DNA of 64,000 nt from Paraburkholderia madseniana. Lineage in GTDB: Bacteria; Pseudomonadota; Gammaproteobacteria; Burkholderiales; Burkholderiaceae. Below the pieces are notes generated by a model. That model did not search any database, was not told the origin of the DNA, and saw only the letters and a list, made by a program, of their open reading frames with translations. Location: assembly GCF_009690905.1 (NCBI RefSeq), contig NZ_VOSW01000013.1:62001-126000 (forward strand). The letters run 5' to 3'. Of this stretch, positions 50,092-60,312 are shown piece by piece. Each line of letters opens with the position of its first letter. The stretch's first letter is position 1. The position numbers were made by a program, and so were the translations under genes.

Positions 50092-51780
50092 ATGAAAACG
50101 ACTCCCGTCTGCAACGCGACACGCCGCCTGTCATTTCCCCGACCAGCCTCCACGGTAGCACTGGTGCTCTGCGCCGCCGCCCTCAACGCACATGCCGAAC
50201 AGTCCGATTTCCGCGGTGAAAGTCGCTTTGAACCAGGCTTACTGGTTGTAAGTCGAAGCGTGTACGACAACCAGTCAAGCAACGTTCAGGTTGGCGCGGT
50301 CCTGCCGCCGAATTGCGGAGCCACTCAGGGCGGCTGTAGCGCGGCCACTGGCGCGCCGAGCGACGGCACCTATCCGTACGTGTGGAACAACGACGGCTAT
50401 GACGGCAGCTTCGGCATCACGTCGCGGATCTTTCTCGATCAGCTCACGCCGTCCGGCGAGTGGGTCAGCTCGCTCGAAGTGCCCAACAGTTTGCAGAAAA
50501 CGCCGCGACGTGACCAACTCGTCACCAGCTTCAGCTCCAAATCTGAACTCGGCCTGCACCTTTCGCTCGACGGCCAGTACCTGACCTTTATGGGGTATGT
50601 GGCGCCGGTGAATACGCTGGACGTCTCCAATTCGAACGCGCCAGGCGTCGTCGATCCCACTAATCCGGTGGGGCAGAATTACTATCGGGCAGTCGCACGC
50701 GTCGACCGTGATGGGCACTTCCGCATCACCGAGACGAATGCATATAGCGGCAACAACGGCCGTTCGGCGATTCTGAATAACCGCGATGGCGAAGATTTTT
50801 TCTACACAGCGGGCAACGCGGGTAACGGTGCCAATCCGCAACCGGCCGGCGTGATCCTCGGCGCCGGCGCACAATTCATCGACGCGACGAAGAAGCATGA
50901 GGCGCAGCAGGATCCAGGCGCGCCGACGCCGGTCGCCAGCTTCTCGGTCACTGAACTTGGCAAGCCGGCGGACAAGATCGGCAAGGACGACAACTTCCGG
51001 GGCATGACCGTATTCAACAATGTCCTCTACTTTACGAAGGGCAGCGGCAGCAACGGCGTAAACACGGTGTACTTTGTGGATACCACTGGAAACGCCTGCC
51101 CGTCTGGCACGGGTGTGCCGGCCGCCAATGCGGCATTGCCCAGCAAGGCGCTTGCTTACGACGCCGCGACGGTCCAAACCAACGGACTGCCAAGCAATAT
51201 GTGCGTGCTGGCCGGCTTTCCGTCGACACCCAACAAGACCGCGACTACGCTCTCCTTTCCGTTTGGCCTCTGGTTCGCCAACGCGACGACGCTCTATGTC
51301 GCGGACGAGGGCGATGGTTACACGGGTGGCCCCGATCTTTACACGCATGCGGCCGCGCAGACTGGCGCGGGTCTGCAGAAGTGGGTGTATAACGCCGGTG
51401 CGAAAAAGTGGACGCTCGCCTACACCCTGCAGGCGGGTCTGAACCTGGGCCAGCAATACACGGTCTCCGGATATCCGACCGGCTCCAATACGGCGACTGG
51501 ACTGCCGTGGGCACCGGCGGCGGATGGGCTGCGCAACCTGACTGGCCGCGTCGAAAATGACGGCACAGTCACGCTCTGGGCAATGACGTCGACCATCAGC
51601 GGCAACGGCGATGTGGGCGCCGATCCGAACAAGCTGGTAGCCATTCGCGACCTGCTCGCGAATACGACTGTGTCCGGCGCCGCTCGCGAGAAATTTGTCG
51701 CCTTGCGAGGCGCGGGCTTTGGTGAGGTATTGCGCGGCGTTTCGTTCACGCCGGGTACTGATCAGGACCACCGTTTCTGA
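50092..51780 (+). CDS. Exported beta-propeller-like hypothetical protein
   Basis: Secreted or periplasmic protein of 562 residues. A signal peptide is visible at about 1-35 (VALVLCAAALNAHAEQ). The body has repeated beta-strand/turn units rich in Gly, Asn and Asp (VWNNDGYDGSFGITSRIFLD, HLSLDGQYLTFMGYVAPVNT, RNLTGRVENDGTVTLWAMTS), as in propeller or choice-of-anchor proteins. The few cysteines (NCGATQGGC, NACPSG) could pair. No catalytic motif is recognised. It stands alone; the frame stays open 26 codons upstream of the chosen ATG, which starts the signal peptide. Confidence 0.72.
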   Translation: MKTTPVCNATRRLSFPRPASTVALVLCAAALNAHAEQSDFRGESRFEPGLLVVSRSVYDNQSSNVQVGAVLPPNCGATQGGCSAATGAPSDGTYPYVWNNDGYDGSFGITSRIFLDQLTPSGEWVSSLEVPNSLQKTPRRDQLVTSFSSKSELGLHLSLDGQYLTFMGYVAPVNTLDVSNSNAPGVVDPTNPVGQNYYRAVARVDRDGHFRITETNAYSGNNGRSAILNNRDGEDFFYTAGNAGNGANPQPAGVILGAGAQFIDATKKHEAQQDPGAPTPVASFSVTELGKPADKIGKDDNFRGMTVFNNVLYFTKGSGSNGVNTVYFVDTTGNACPSGTGVPAANAALPSKALAYDAATVQTNGLPSNMCVLAGFPSTPNKTATTLSFPFGLWFANATTLYVADEGDGYTGGPDLYTHAAAQTGAGLQKWVYNAGAKKWTLAYTLQAGLNLGQQYTVSGYPTGSNTATGLPWAPAADGLRNLTGRVENDGTVTLWAMTSTISGNGDVGADPNKLVAIRDLLANTTVSGAAREKFVALRGAGFGEVLRGVSFTPGTDQDHRF

Positions 51781-51861
51781 CGCACTGACAACAGGGTGAG
51801 GCCACGCCGCGGCGCATTCAACCGTGCGTGGCTCACCCGGTTTGCACGACCCGTCAACGCA

Positions 51862-52884
51862 TCAGGCAGCGTGGCCCTTACTCCCCTGTTCGCTGTCGAG
51901 ATGCGCCATTTGCGCCGCTGCATAACGTTCACCTGCGGCAGCTCCGCGCGGCACTGCCTGCGCGATCGCGGCCAGATCCTCCGCGCTGAGCGTCACATCA
52001 ACCGCACCGAGTGCTTCGGCAAGACGATCGCGCCGACGTGCGCCCACGAGCGGCACGATATCGCTGCCTTGAGCCGCGACCCACGCAATCGCAATCTGCG
52101 CAACCGAAACGCTTTTTGCATCGGCCACCTTGCGCAGCGCATCCACCAGCGCGAGGTTGTGATCGACGTTGTCGCCCTGAAAGCGCGGACTCATGGCGCG
52201 AAAATCGCCTTTCCCCGCGGATTCCTTGCTCCAGTGGCCGCTGATCAAACCGCGGGATAACACGCCGTACGCCGTCACGCCGATCCCGAGTTCGCGGCAC
52301 GTCGGCAGGATCTCGTCTTCAATGCCACGTGAAATCAGCGAGTACTCGATCTGCAGGTCACTCACCGGGTGCACCGCCGCCGCACGGCGAATGGTCGTCG
52401 CGCCCACTTCGGACAAGCCGACGTGCCGCACATAGCCGGCTTTGATCATGTCGGCGATCGCCCCGACCGTGTCTTCGACAGGTACGTCGGGATCGAGCCG
52501 CGCAGGGCGGTAGATGTCGATATGATCGACGCCCAGCCGCTGCAGCGAGTAGGCAAGAAAGTTTTTGACCGCCGCGGGACGCGCATCGTAGAGCGACCAG
52601 CCACCAGCGGGGTCGCGCATGGCCCCGAATTTCACGCTGATGATCGCCGAGTCGCGGCGTGACGGCGGCGCGCTTTTCAGGGCCTCGCCGATCAGGATTT
52701 CGTTGTGGCCGGAGCCGTAGAAATCGCCGGTATCGAGCAGCGTGATGCCGGCTTCGAGCGCGGCGTGGATCGTTGCGATGCTTTCAGCGCGATCGGACGG
52801 ACCGTACATGCCCGACATCCCCATGCAGCCAAGACCGATGGCGGAGCTTTGCGGACCCGTCTTACCCAGTTGAAGTTGCTTCAT
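51862..52884 (-). CDS. Aldo/keto reductase
   Basis: NADPH-dependent oxidoreductase of 340 residues, AKR superfamily (AKR13-like). It starts [20 protein letters not shown]; the catalytic Asp-Tyr are in [20 protein letters not shown], and the Lys in ISVKFGAM. The C-terminal cofactor segment is [23 protein letters not shown] 52884 with GAGGAA upstream is clearly the start, although the frame stays open 130 codons further back. It is divergent from the LysR gene at 52997, which probably regulates it. Confidence 0.92.
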   Translation of the reverse strand: MKQLQLGKTGPQSSAIGLGCMGMSGMYGPSDRAESIATIHAALEAGITLLDTGDFYGSGHNEILIGEALKSAPPSRRDSAIISVKFGAMRDPAGGWSLYDARPAAVKNFLAYSLQRLGVDHIDIYRPARLDPDVPVEDTVGAIADMIKAGYVRHVGLSEVGATTIRRAAAVHPVSDLQIEYSLISRGIEDEILPTCRELGIGVTAYGVLSRGLISGHWSKESAGKGDFRAMSPRFQGDNVDHNLALVDALRKVADAKSVSVAQIAIAWVAAQGSDIVPLVGARRRDRLAEALGAVDVTLSAEDLAAIAQAVPRGAAAGERYAAAQMAHLDSEQGSKGHAA

Positions 52885-52996
52885 GATGTTCCTCGGTAGG
52901 TGCGCCGCAAGCAAGGCGCTTGCGCTGAAGTATCGGTCGATTTCCAGCGTGCGATAATCCATCTCAATCCGGATGACCCGTGCGGAAAAGCGAACA

Positions 52997-53908
52997 ATGC
53001 AGGAACCCGACCTGTCCGATTTGAAAGCATTTGTCGCCGTCACCCGGGCACGCGGGTTCCGCCATGCCGCACTGACGGGCGGCGTGTCAGCCTCATCGCT
53101 TAGCGAAGCGGTTCGAAGGCTCGAACAGCAGCTCGGCGTCAGGCTGCTCAACCGCACGACGCGCAGCGTCACGCCAACGGAAGCCGGGCAGCGTCTTTTT
53201 GAACGGCTCGCGCCGGCCTTCGGGGAAATCTCAATCGCGCTGGATGCGGTGAACCTCTTTCGCGAGAGTCCCACTGGAACACTGAGATTAAACGTTCCGT
53301 CGATCGCGGCAAGAGAAATTCTGCCTGCCCTTCTATCCCGCTTCCTCGCCGCTCATCCGGGTATCACCGTGGACGTCGGCACCAACGACACGTTCATCGA
53401 TATCCTCGCGGCGGGCTTCGATGCCGGCATCCGCTACGACGAACGCCTCGAGCGCGACATGATCGCCGTGCCGATCGGCCCGCGCGTTCAACATTTCGTC
53501 GCGGCGGCCGCGCCGTCCTACCTCGCGGCCCGCGGCATACCGCAACATCCGGGCGAACTGTTGAACCACGCGTGTATCGGACACCGCTTCGACAGCGGCG
53601 TGCTCGCGACATGGGAATTCAAGCGAGGCGACGACGTCGTGCGGATCGAGCCAAACGGACCGATGATCGCCTCCGTGATCGAACTGGAACGAGGCGCGGC
53701 CATCGCGGGACTGGGAATCGTCTATTCGTTCGATGAATTTCTGCGGCCGGCAATAGAGCAAGGCGCGCTCGTACCTGTGCTCGGCGAGTGGTGTCAAACC
53801 TTCACTGGACCGTTTCTGTACTACCCGAGCCGGACGCATATGCCGGCTCCGCTCAGGGCGTTCGTCGACTTTATTCTTGCCGCTGAAGAGTCAGGTAGTC
53901 ATCCGTAG
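52997..53908 (+). CDS. LysR-family regulator
   Basis: Regulator of 303 residues. The helix-turn-helix is at about 1-60 ([55 protein letters not shown]); the effector domain follows ([20 protein letters not shown]). It is divergent from the aldo/keto reductase gene with 112 bp between the starts. ATG 52997 gives the standard N-terminus. Confidence 0.92.
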   Translation: MQEPDLSDLKAFVAVTRARGFRHAALTGGVSASSLSEAVRRLEQQLGVRLLNRTTRSVTPTEAGQRLFERLAPAFGEISIALDAVNLFRESPTGTLRLNVPSIAAREILPALLSRFLAAHPGITVDVGTNDTFIDILAAGFDAGIRYDERLERDMIAVPIGPRVQHFVAAAAPSYLAARGIPQHPGELLNHACIGHRFDSGVLATWEFKRGDDVVRIEPNGPMIASVIELERGAAIAGLGIVYSFDEFLRPAIEQGALVPVLGEWCQTFTGPFLYYPSRTHMPAPLRAFVDFILAAEESGSHP

Positions 53909-53993
53909 GCAGGGACGCCACGGTCAACCGGTATGGGTTACGGCGCGGACCGATATCACGCGATCCACGCCGCGCCGTGCAACGACGGCGCGC

Positions 53994-54326
53994 TCAGGCC
54001 GCTGCGACAACATCGATGCGCAACGCTTCCCCACCGGCCACAATCGCGAGCAGATGGTCGACGTTCGGGTGTGCACCCGGACGGTTGCGCGCATCGGCCG
54101 TATGCTCGGCGAACACCGCGAGGCCGTGTTCGGCTGCCTTGGCGTCCAGCGTGCCGAAGGCCTGCTGCAGATAGTTGTACACCGCGAGCGAACCCTGTTT
54201 GCCCGGCTTGTTCTCGATGCTGGCCACCACGGCGCCCTTGCCGTCGAGCAGTTCGATACGTTCGATACCGTCGATGGCCGGCAGTTGGGCGAGGTTGTCC
54301 TTGAACACGTTGCTCGGTTGAATCAC
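53994..54326 (-). CDS. DUF2322 family protein
   Basis: Small cytoplasmic protein of 110 residues. The sequence IQPSNVFKDNLAQLPAIDGI, followed by ERIELLDGKGAVVASIENKP and HPNVDHLLAIV, is what I recall of DUF2322, a family without known function found in beta- and gamma-proteobacteria. The start is a GTG with AAGGAG 8 nt before it. It is divergent from the TerB gene (219 bp apart). Confidence 0.82.
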   Translation of the reverse strand: MIQPSNVFKDNLAQLPAIDGIERIELLDGKGAVVASIENKPGKQGSLAVYNYLQQAFGTLDAKAAEHGLAVFAEHTADARNRPGAHPNVDHLLAIVAGGEALRIDVVAAA

Positions 54327-54545
54327 TGAAAGCACTCCTTCTATTCGGAAAATTGCGGCGAGCCGTATCTTATCCGATAGGGTGTTTTGCATCGCGCTGA
54401 ACGGCGAGGCTTCGTTCAGTCTGCTGCGGAAGCTTCGGTTTTTCCGAATCTTCGCTCCCGGATTAGCAGATTTATCCGTTCCCCAACCTGACGCAGACTG
54501 AGGCTCATCACCACTGCGGACATTGTCCGCGCCAGGAGCCCAAAC

Positions 54546-55007
54546 ATGCGAACCTATCCGCGCAACAGTCCTCAAGCCGCCGCACGTATCGTCGCGCTGG
54601 CACTCACTTCCGACGGACACGTCAGCAGCTCGGAAGAGCTCGCCCTCGAAAACCTGGATATAGCGGGCCGACTTGGCCTCGCACCAGAGCAATTCGCGCA
54701 GATCGTGCAAACGCTGTGCGAGGACCAGTCGGTCGCGAACACGCCGTTCGCGCCGCCGGTCGGCCAGCTCGGCGCTGCCCTGCTCACCACGTTGTTAGAT
54801 GAGATCGACGACCCCGCGCTGCGGCGCAAGGTGATGCGCCTGTGTATCGCCGTCGCGATCGTGGACAACTATCTGGCGGATGGCGAAATTGCCTTGCTCG
54901 CTGCTGTGTTCAACGCGTGGGGGCCTAAGCCGATCCAGGGAGCAAGCCGGCACATCCCGTTGCCAGACGCGCCGTACACTCACGCACGCCCGGCAGCGAC
55001 CACCTGA
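54546..55007 (+). CDS. TerB-like protein
   Basis: Protein of 153 residues with a TerB/DjlA-type helical domain. The segment ARIVALALTSDGHVSSSEEL near 13 and IVDNYLADGEIALLAAVFNAWG near 105-126 carry the paired acidic residues of the TerB metal-binding site. TerB-like proteins are tied to tellurite resistance and stress, often with TerC. The last 28 bp overlap the convergent LysR gene. A TerC-family gene lies 1 kb away. Confidence 0.78.
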   Translation: MRTYPRNSPQAAARIVALALTSDGHVSSSEELALENLDIAGRLGLAPEQFAQIVQTLCEDQSVANTPFAPPVGQLGAALLTTLLDEIDDPALRRKVMRLCIAVAIVDNYLADGEIALLAAVFNAWGPKPIQGASRHIPLPDAPYTHARPAATT

Positions 55008-55861
55008 GAAGCGAGCGCATGATGTTGCCCGCGCCGCGAGCGGATTGCGTGGATTTCTTCGACCACGCCTTCCGCTCGACCGAGCCAGCGCAGTCCGCGC
55101 AGCAGCGCCACATCCCCCGCGCCCAGTTCCGCGAGCGGAAACACGCCGAGGCCACGCGCGGCGAACACCGCCATCAACGCGCTGTCTTCGAATTCCCCGA
55201 CGATCCGCGGCCGGATCCCTTCGGTTTCGAACCACCGGTCGAGCCGCGCGCGCAACGCGCCGTGCCCGGTGGGCAGGAGCACAGGCAGCCCGGCCAGGCA
55301 TTGCGGAAAGCCGGTACGGGCGGACTTGCGGATGATCTCCGCTGGGCCATACCAGTCGACGGGCGAACCGACGAGGCGCTGGCTCACGACGCGCAGGTCC
55401 GCATTGTGCGGCGCAGGCTGGCACGCCAGCACGAGATCGAGCCGATGGAGCGCGAGCTCCGACAGCAACTGCGCATGTTCGCCCTCGTGGCAGAGCAGCC
55501 TGAGCGACGGCGTGTCGAGCACCGGCGCGAGCAGCGCGTGCGCGGCGAGCTTTGAGATGCCGTCGGAAAGACCCACTGCAAGCCGGGCAACACGTTCACC
55601 ACCCGCCTCGCGCATCTCGTCGAGCAGCGCCTCGCCGATCTGAAAAATCTGTTCCGCGCGATTAAAGGCCGTCTCGCCGGCTTCAGTCATCGTGACGCCG
55701 CGCCCCGCCGGTTTCAGCAATTGGCGCCCGATCGATTTTTCCAGTTCGCGCACCTGCGCGCTGATCGTCTGAACCGCCATGTCGAGACGCTCGGCCGCAC
55801 GCGCGAAGCCGCCCTCCTTCACGACGATCCAGAAATAGTAGAGATGGCGATAGTTGAGCAT
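54980..55861 (-). CDS. LysR-family regulator, NhaR-like
   Basis: Regulator of 293 residues. The N-terminus MLNYRHLYYFWIVVKEGGFA and VQTISAQVRELEKSIGRQLL, then KPAGRGVTMTEAG, are typical of the NhaR subgroup, which in enteric bacteria responds to sodium and alkaline pH. The effector domain has RLAVGLSDGISKLAAHALL. It lies between the TerB and TerC genes, converging on the first and divergent from the second, so it may regulate the TerC gene. ATG 55861. Confidence 0.88.
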   Translation of the reverse strand: MLNYRHLYYFWIVVKEGGFARAAERLDMAVQTISAQVRELEKSIGRQLLKPAGRGVTMTEAGETAFNRAEQIFQIGEALLDEMREAGGERVARLAVGLSDGISKLAAHALLAPVLDTPSLRLLCHEGEHAQLLSELALHRLDLVLACQPAPHNADLRVVSQRLVGSPVDWYGPAEIIRKSARTGFPQCLAGLPVLLPTGHGALRARLDRWFETEGIRPRIVGEFEDSALMAVFAARGLGVFPLAELGAGDVALLRGLRWLGRAEGVVEEIHAIRSRRGQHHALASQVVAAGRA

Positions 55862-55982
55862 GTTGGCGATACTTCGAAAAAATCGATATATCGCTCAGAT
55901 TATCACTGATTTATCCGAACCATGAAGGCAGCGATGATGACGGCATACCGACGTTGCCTGTCACCCTTTGCTTACGGACCCC

Positions 55983-56735
55983 ATGGACTCTTTACTCATA
56001 CTCGCTGCCGATCCCGCCGCATGGGCTGCGCTTCTCACGCTGGTCGTGATGGAAATCGTGCTCGGCATCGACAATCTGATCTTCATCTCGATCCTCAGCA
56101 ACAAGCTGCCGGAAGCACAGCGCGCTCGCGTTCAGCGCATGGGCATCATGCTTGCGCTCGTGCTCCGGCTCGCCCTGCTCGGCACCGTCGCGTGGATTGC
56201 GCAACTGACCGCGCCCGCCGTGACGCTGTTCGGCCACGCGTTTTCATGGCGCGATCTGATCCTGCTCGGCGGCGGCCTGTTCCTCGTCTGGAAGGCGACA
56301 AGCGAAATTCGCCATCACGTCGTCCACGCGGAAGAAGTACGCGACAAGGCGAGCACAACCGTGCAGTTGACCGCCATGGCTGCGATTGGACAGATCCTCG
56401 TGCTCGATATCGTGTTTTCAGTCGACAGCATCATCACTGCAGTCGGCATGACCGAGCACATGCCGATCATGTTCGTTGCCGTGATTGCAGCGGTCACCGT
56501 GATGCTATTCGCCGCCAACCCGCTGTCGCGCTTTATCGATCGCAATCCGACCATCGTCATGCTCGCGCTCGGTTTCCTGCTCGTGATCGGCATGACGTTA
56601 ATCGCAGAAGGTTTTGGTTCACACGTGCCGAAGGCTTACATCTACGCGGCTATGGCGTTCTCCGCGTTTGTCGAGGCACTCAACATGCTCGTGCGCCGGG
56701 CGAATTCGAAGCGGATGGTTAGCGCGGAGCAATGA
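55983..56735 (+). CDS. TerC-family integral membrane protein
   Basis: Inner-membrane protein of 250 residues with about seven hydrophobic segments. The TerC features are [18 protein letters not shown] near 20 and [17 protein letters not shown] near 138, each with an acidic residue within the membrane. Relatives export manganese or take part in tellurite resistance. ATG 55983 starts the family N-terminus. It is divergent from the NhaR-like gene by 121 bp; I looked for a manganese riboswitch there and saw none. Confidence 0.9.
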   Translation: MDSLLILAADPAAWAALLTLVVMEIVLGIDNLIFISILSNKLPEAQRARVQRMGIMLALVLRLALLGTVAWIAQLTAPAVTLFGHAFSWRDLILLGGGLFLVWKATSEIRHHVVHAEEVRDKASTTVQLTAMAAIGQILVLDIVFSVDSIITAVGMTEHMPIMFVAVIAAVTVMLFAANPLSRFIDRNPTIVMLALGFLLVIGMTLIAEGFGSHVPKAYIYAAMAFSAFVEALNMLVRRANSKRMVSAEQ

Positions 56736-56773
56736 GCGCGCGATGAATTTTTATACCCTTGAGGAGCAACGAA

Positions 56774-57091
56774 ATGAAATGTCCCGTTTGCAAGACCACT
56801 GACTTGCTGATGACCGAGCGACGCTCGATCGAAATCGACTACTGCCCGGTCTGCCGGGGCATCTGGCTTGATCGCGGGGAACTCGACAAGCTGATTGCGC
56901 AGGACGCCGGGAGCGATGACGCGCAGACTAACGCTACCGCACGCACGAGTCGGGACAGCCATTCGGATCGAGATCGGGAACGGCATCGCGACCATGCGTA
57001 CGACAACAACCGCACGTATGACAATCACCGGACGGATTATCGGGGACACAAGAAGAAACGCTCGCTTTTCGACATGTTCGATTTCGATTGA
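56774..57091 (+). CDS. Zinc-ribbon (zf-TFIIB) protein with His/Arg/Asp tail
   Basis: Protein of 105 residues. The N-terminal zinc ribbon has MKCPVCKTTDL and YCPVCRGIWLDRGELDKLI, typical of zf-TFIIB domains in bacterial proteins. The rest is a polar, low-complexity stretch (HSDRDRERHRDHAYDNNRTY) and a basic end (KKKRSLFDMFDFD). It may bind metal or nucleic acid. GAGGAG precedes the ATG. It follows the TerC gene by 38 nt and is probably co-transcribed. Confidence 0.85.
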   Translation: MKCPVCKTTDLLMTERRSIEIDYCPVCRGIWLDRGELDKLIAQDAGSDDAQTNATARTSRDSHSDRDRERHRDHAYDNNRTYDNHRTDYRGHKKKRSLFDMFDFD

Positions 57092-57133
57092 CGGTGTCCG
57101 CGAGTAGAAGAACCAGGCAGCAGTTATCAGATC

Positions 57134-57165
57134 AAAAGCGCGCGCTGTTGTCAGCCGCGCCTTTT
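57134..57165 (+). terminator. Weak terminator-like hairpin
   Basis: AAAAGCGCGCGC and GCCGCGCCTTTT can form an imperfect GC stem with A and T flanks, followed by CATTTTCCC, after the zinc-ribbon gene. The remaining gap to 57369 shows no gene. Confidence 0.5.
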
Positions 57166-57369
57166 CATTTTCCCCTCTGACGTTGCCTCAGCCAGCGTCA
57201 AACCCTTCATACAAATAACAACGCGCCGCGTGTCATCGACAGAGCGAAGTGGCGCGTTAAGCCGTTAACGGTTTGAGCGCGGCTTAGGCACGATCCACAC
57301 GCGCTGAATCCCCTGCGCCCGCCGCCATGATGTTCCCCCAAATTGTTTTCCTGCCTGTCTATCGTTCAG

Positions 57370-58380
57370 ATGCCACTTTCTATCGTTTCGATTACAAAGA
57401 CCGGCGCGCTTGCTGCGCTGACGTATTGCACGCTAACCATGGCGATGCCGGCGCAGGCAGCCGACAACGTGATCGTGCTCGACTCCGGCGAAGCCAAACT
57501 GACGCTGATCGATCCCGCCACGCATAAGGTGATCGGCACGGAGCCGACCGGTAAGGAACCGCACCATCTGATGATCACGCCCGACGGCCACTCGCTTATC
57601 GTCGCGGATTCGATCTCGAACGATCTGATGTTTCTCGATCCACACAGCGGCCGTGTGCAGCGCAAGGTCGACGATATCGAAGATCCCTATCAGCTCGGTT
57701 TCTCGCCCGATCACAAATGGTTCGTGACGGCAGGTCTGCGGCTGGATCGCGTCGACGTGTATCACTACGACGGCCAGAACATGACGCTCGCCAAACGCGT
57801 CCCGCTCTCGAAGACGCCGAGTCACATGACGTTCTCGTCCGACAGCAAGACCGTGTTCGTCACACTGCAAGACACCGGCGAAGTGGCCGCGATCGATCTG
57901 GCGACGCAGACGGTGCTCTGGAAACTGCATGTGGGCAATACACCCGCCGGCCTCTGGATGACGCCGGGCGACCGCTATCTGTTGATCGGTATGACGGGCG
58001 AAGACGATGTGGCCGTGGTCGACTGGCACAAACAGCAAGTTGTGAAAAGAATCCAGACAGGGCGCGGCGCGCACAACTTCCGCAATCTCGACGACGGCCA
58101 GCACATAGCGCTCACGAACCGTGTGGAAAGCACGATCAGCATTCTCGATTACAACACGCTGACGAAGACCGCCGACATCACAGGGCTCATGCCCGGCCCT
58201 GACGACATGGAACTGTCGGCGGATCACCGCTACCTGTGGGTCACATTCCGTTTTTCGCGGCATGTCGGCATCATTGATCTGACAACGCATAAACTTATCG
58301 ACACGATCGCGGTCGGACGTTCACCGCATGGTTTGTATTTCGCCAACCGTGCGCCCGTGTATGCGCCCAATCCAGACTGA
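57370..58380 (+). CDS. Periplasmic YncE-like beta-propeller protein
   Basis: Exported protein of 336 residues. The signal peptide covers about 1-32 (GALAALTYCTLTMAMPAQAA). The body is a seven-bladed YncE/cytochrome D1-like propeller with repeated units such as VIGTEPTGKEPHHLMITPDG, SHMTFSSDSKTVFVTLQDTG and IAVGRSPHGLYFAN. No haem-binding CxxCH is present. These proteins may bind DNA, metal cofactors or act as scaffolds; the role here is unknown. It is followed by the sterol desaturase gene after 48 nt, so both may be one unit. Confidence 0.85.
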   Translation: MPLSIVSITKTGALAALTYCTLTMAMPAQAADNVIVLDSGEAKLTLIDPATHKVIGTEPTGKEPHHLMITPDGHSLIVADSISNDLMFLDPHSGRVQRKVDDIEDPYQLGFSPDHKWFVTAGLRLDRVDVYHYDGQNMTLAKRVPLSKTPSHMTFSSDSKTVFVTLQDTGEVAAIDLATQTVLWKLHVGNTPAGLWMTPGDRYLLIGMTGEDDVAVVDWHKQQVVKRIQTGRGAHNFRNLDDGQHIALTNRVESTISILDYNTLTKTADITGLMPGPDDMELSADHRYLWVTFRFSRHVGIIDLTTHKLIDTIAVGRSPHGLYFANRAPVYAPNPD

Positions 58381-58428
58381 ACAGGCTTTCGTTTTGATGA
58401 CAGCACCCGCAATTTCAAGAGGTTTTTG

Positions 58429-59433
58429 ATGATTCACGAAATCCTCGCCCTACTCGACAACGGCATCTCGACGCTGCAGACACTCCTGTACGTCGACGTG
58501 GTGCAGCCGTTTTTCTATCGCTTCGGCCTGATGGGATACGACGAGGACACTTACGATGCACTCTATTGGGTCATCGTCGGCGTGCTGGAAATCCTGGTCA
58601 CGTATATCGCCTTGCGGCCGCTGGAAGCGCTGCGGCCCGTCGAGGCGTGGTCCGATCGAAAAGCGCTGCGCGCCGATGTGATCTACACGTGGATCGCCAA
58701 GCTCGGCATCATCAATATCGCGTTCTTCTTCATGCTGCAGCCGGTGTTCAATCACTGGCAGAGTCTGATGGCGATCTACAACGTGCCGAACATCGACATC
58801 GACGGACTGTGGCCGGGCGTCACCGATCAGCCGGTCGTGTCGTTCCTCATCTACCTGATCGTGCTCGATTTCTTCGGGTACTGGTATCACCGCTGGCAGC
58901 ATCGCTTCGGCGTGTGGTGGGAACTGCACGCGGTGCACCACAGCCAGCAGCAGATGTCGTTGTGGGCCGACGATCGCAATCACTTTCTCGACGACATCAT
59001 TCAGGCCGCGTTCTTCGCCGCGATTTCGCTGTTCATCGGTGTGCAGCCGACGCAGTTCGTCGTGCTGGTTGCGGTCGGCAACTTCATGCAGAGCGTGCAG
59101 CACGTGAACGCGCGCCTGCCGTATGGATGGCTGCTCGAACGCGTGATCGTGAGCCCGATTTTTCATCGGCGTCATCACGCAATTGGCTACGGCCATGAAG
59201 GCACGCGCTACGGCTGTAACTTCGGCGTGCTGTTTCCGTGGTGGGACATGATGTTCAGGACCGCGTCGTGGGACCGCACTGTTGAGCCGACCGGCATTCG
59301 TGACCAGTTGCCCGTGCCGCACGGCGCAGCGCGTTCCTATGGTGACGGGTTGATCGCACAGCAATGGCGCGCGTTTGGCCGTATCGCGATGCGTCTGCGG
59401 GGACAACGCAACTACGGCGGCGTGACGGACTGA
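58429..59433 (+). CDS. Sterol desaturase/fatty acid hydroxylase family protein
   Basis: Integral membrane di-iron enzyme of 334 residues. Four or so hydrophobic segments are followed by the histidine motifs YHRWQHR (about 155), HAVHHS (about 171) and HRRHH (about 246), as in the C-5 sterol desaturase/fatty acid hydroxylase superfamily. It would hydroxylate or desaturate a lipid in the membrane. ATG 58429 has AAGAGG upstream. Its stop faces the DUF2182 gene. Confidence 0.9.
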   Translation: MIHEILALLDNGISTLQTLLYVDVVQPFFYRFGLMGYDEDTYDALYWVIVGVLEILVTYIALRPLEALRPVEAWSDRKALRADVIYTWIAKLGIINIAFFFMLQPVFNHWQSLMAIYNVPNIDIDGLWPGVTDQPVVSFLIYLIVLDFFGYWYHRWQHRFGVWWELHAVHHSQQQMSLWADDRNHFLDDIIQAAFFAAISLFIGVQPTQFVVLVAVGNFMQSVQHVNARLPYGWLLERVIVSPIFHRRHHAIGYGHEGTRYGCNFGVLFPWWDMMFRTASWDRTVEPTGIRDQLPVPHGAARSYGDGLIAQQWRAFGRIAMRLRGQRNYGGVTD

Positions 59434-59458
59434 TTGTCATCGTCAAGGGGCGGGTGAC

Positions 59459-60304
59459 TCATCCCAAGCCCACGGCTCGTGCGATCAGGAACACGCCTGC
59501 GCCGACGATACCGACCCCAATCACGCGCGCCGCCCGCTCACCACGCGGTGCAAGACGTTCAACGGTGATGGCCGCCGTCACAGCAGCCATCACACGCAAA
59601 TCCATGCCCCCGGCAACGAGCAGGACCGTCGTCAGGCCGGCACAGCAGTAGCTGCAGTGGAGGCCGAGGCGTAGACCGTGGCGCCATGCCGTGGTGGCGT
59701 CGGCGGGCAATGCGGACGACATGAGGCAGCGCCTTGGTGTCTCGCGACAGCAGGCAAGGCGCCGGGTCTTCCACGCAGTGAACTGCAGCGCCCCGGCGAT
59801 CAGCACAATCACACCGACTGCGAACGGAACGGCGCGCGCCAGCGCCGGCTGTTGCATCTCGAGCGCCGCCAGCGCGGCGCCGAGCGGAAATGCGGCTATG
59901 CCGAACGCGGTCCACACGAAGAAGTACCCCACGCCCACCATCACCGTCAGCCAGCCCAGGCCCGTTACGCTTGCCCCGCCGACGGCCTCGCGGTAGCGCC
60001 ACAGCATGGGAACGAGAGATGGCAGCATCATCGCGACCATCATCACGATCCACATACCGAGGAACGACGCCGCGAGGCCTGGCCACTTCTGTCCGCACAT
60101 CGGCATCCATGCCACCGACATCGTCCAGCCGCCGGGCATCGGCATCTCACCCATCGCCGACATGGACGCGGCGCCGGCGATTGTCACCGCCGTGCTGACG
60201 GTGAAGAGTAACGCCGAGACGCCGAAGAAAGCCCGCTGCGAAACTCGCGCTTCGATCGCACGTCCCGACATTTCGCAGCCCCCGGTTGCGCTAACGTGTT
60301 CCAT
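59459..60304 (-). CDS. DUF2182 membrane protein, methionine-rich
   Basis: Predicted metal-binding integral membrane protein of about 281 residues with seven hydrophobic segments. The DUF2182 features are MPMPGGWTMSVAWMPMCGQK, GMWIVMMVAMMLPSLVPMLW and the C-terminal LGLHCSYCCAGLTTVLLVAG. The clustered Met, Cys and His residues suggest copper or another soft metal. It starts 9 nt after the DUF899 stop; an ATG at 60271 with GGGGG upstream is an alternative start. Family function is not established. Confidence 0.85.
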   Translation of the reverse strand: MEHVSATGGCEMSGRAIEARVSQRAFFGVSALLFTVSTAVTIAGAASMSAMGEMPMPGGWTMSVAWMPMCGQKWPGLAASFLGMWIVMMVAMMLPSLVPMLWRYREAVGGASVTGLGWLTVMVGVGYFFVWTAFGIAAFPLGAALAALEMQQPALARAVPFAVGVIVLIAGALQFTAWKTRRLACCRETPRRCLMSSALPADATTAWRHGLRLGLHCSYCCAGLTTVLLVAGGMDLRVMAAVTAAITVERLAPRGERAARVIGVGIVGAGVFLIARAVGLG

Positions 60305-60312
60305 CGCCCGGC

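Noticed and set aside
50275..51771. Minus-strand open frame of 498 codons
   Set aside because: It lies opposite the exported propeller-like gene, which has a signal peptide and ordered repeats; the minus-strand reading is Arg-rich and featureless.
55862..55982. Possible manganese (yybP-ykoY) riboswitch before the TerC gene
   Set aside because: The gap is only 121 nt and I could not find the conserved internal loops.
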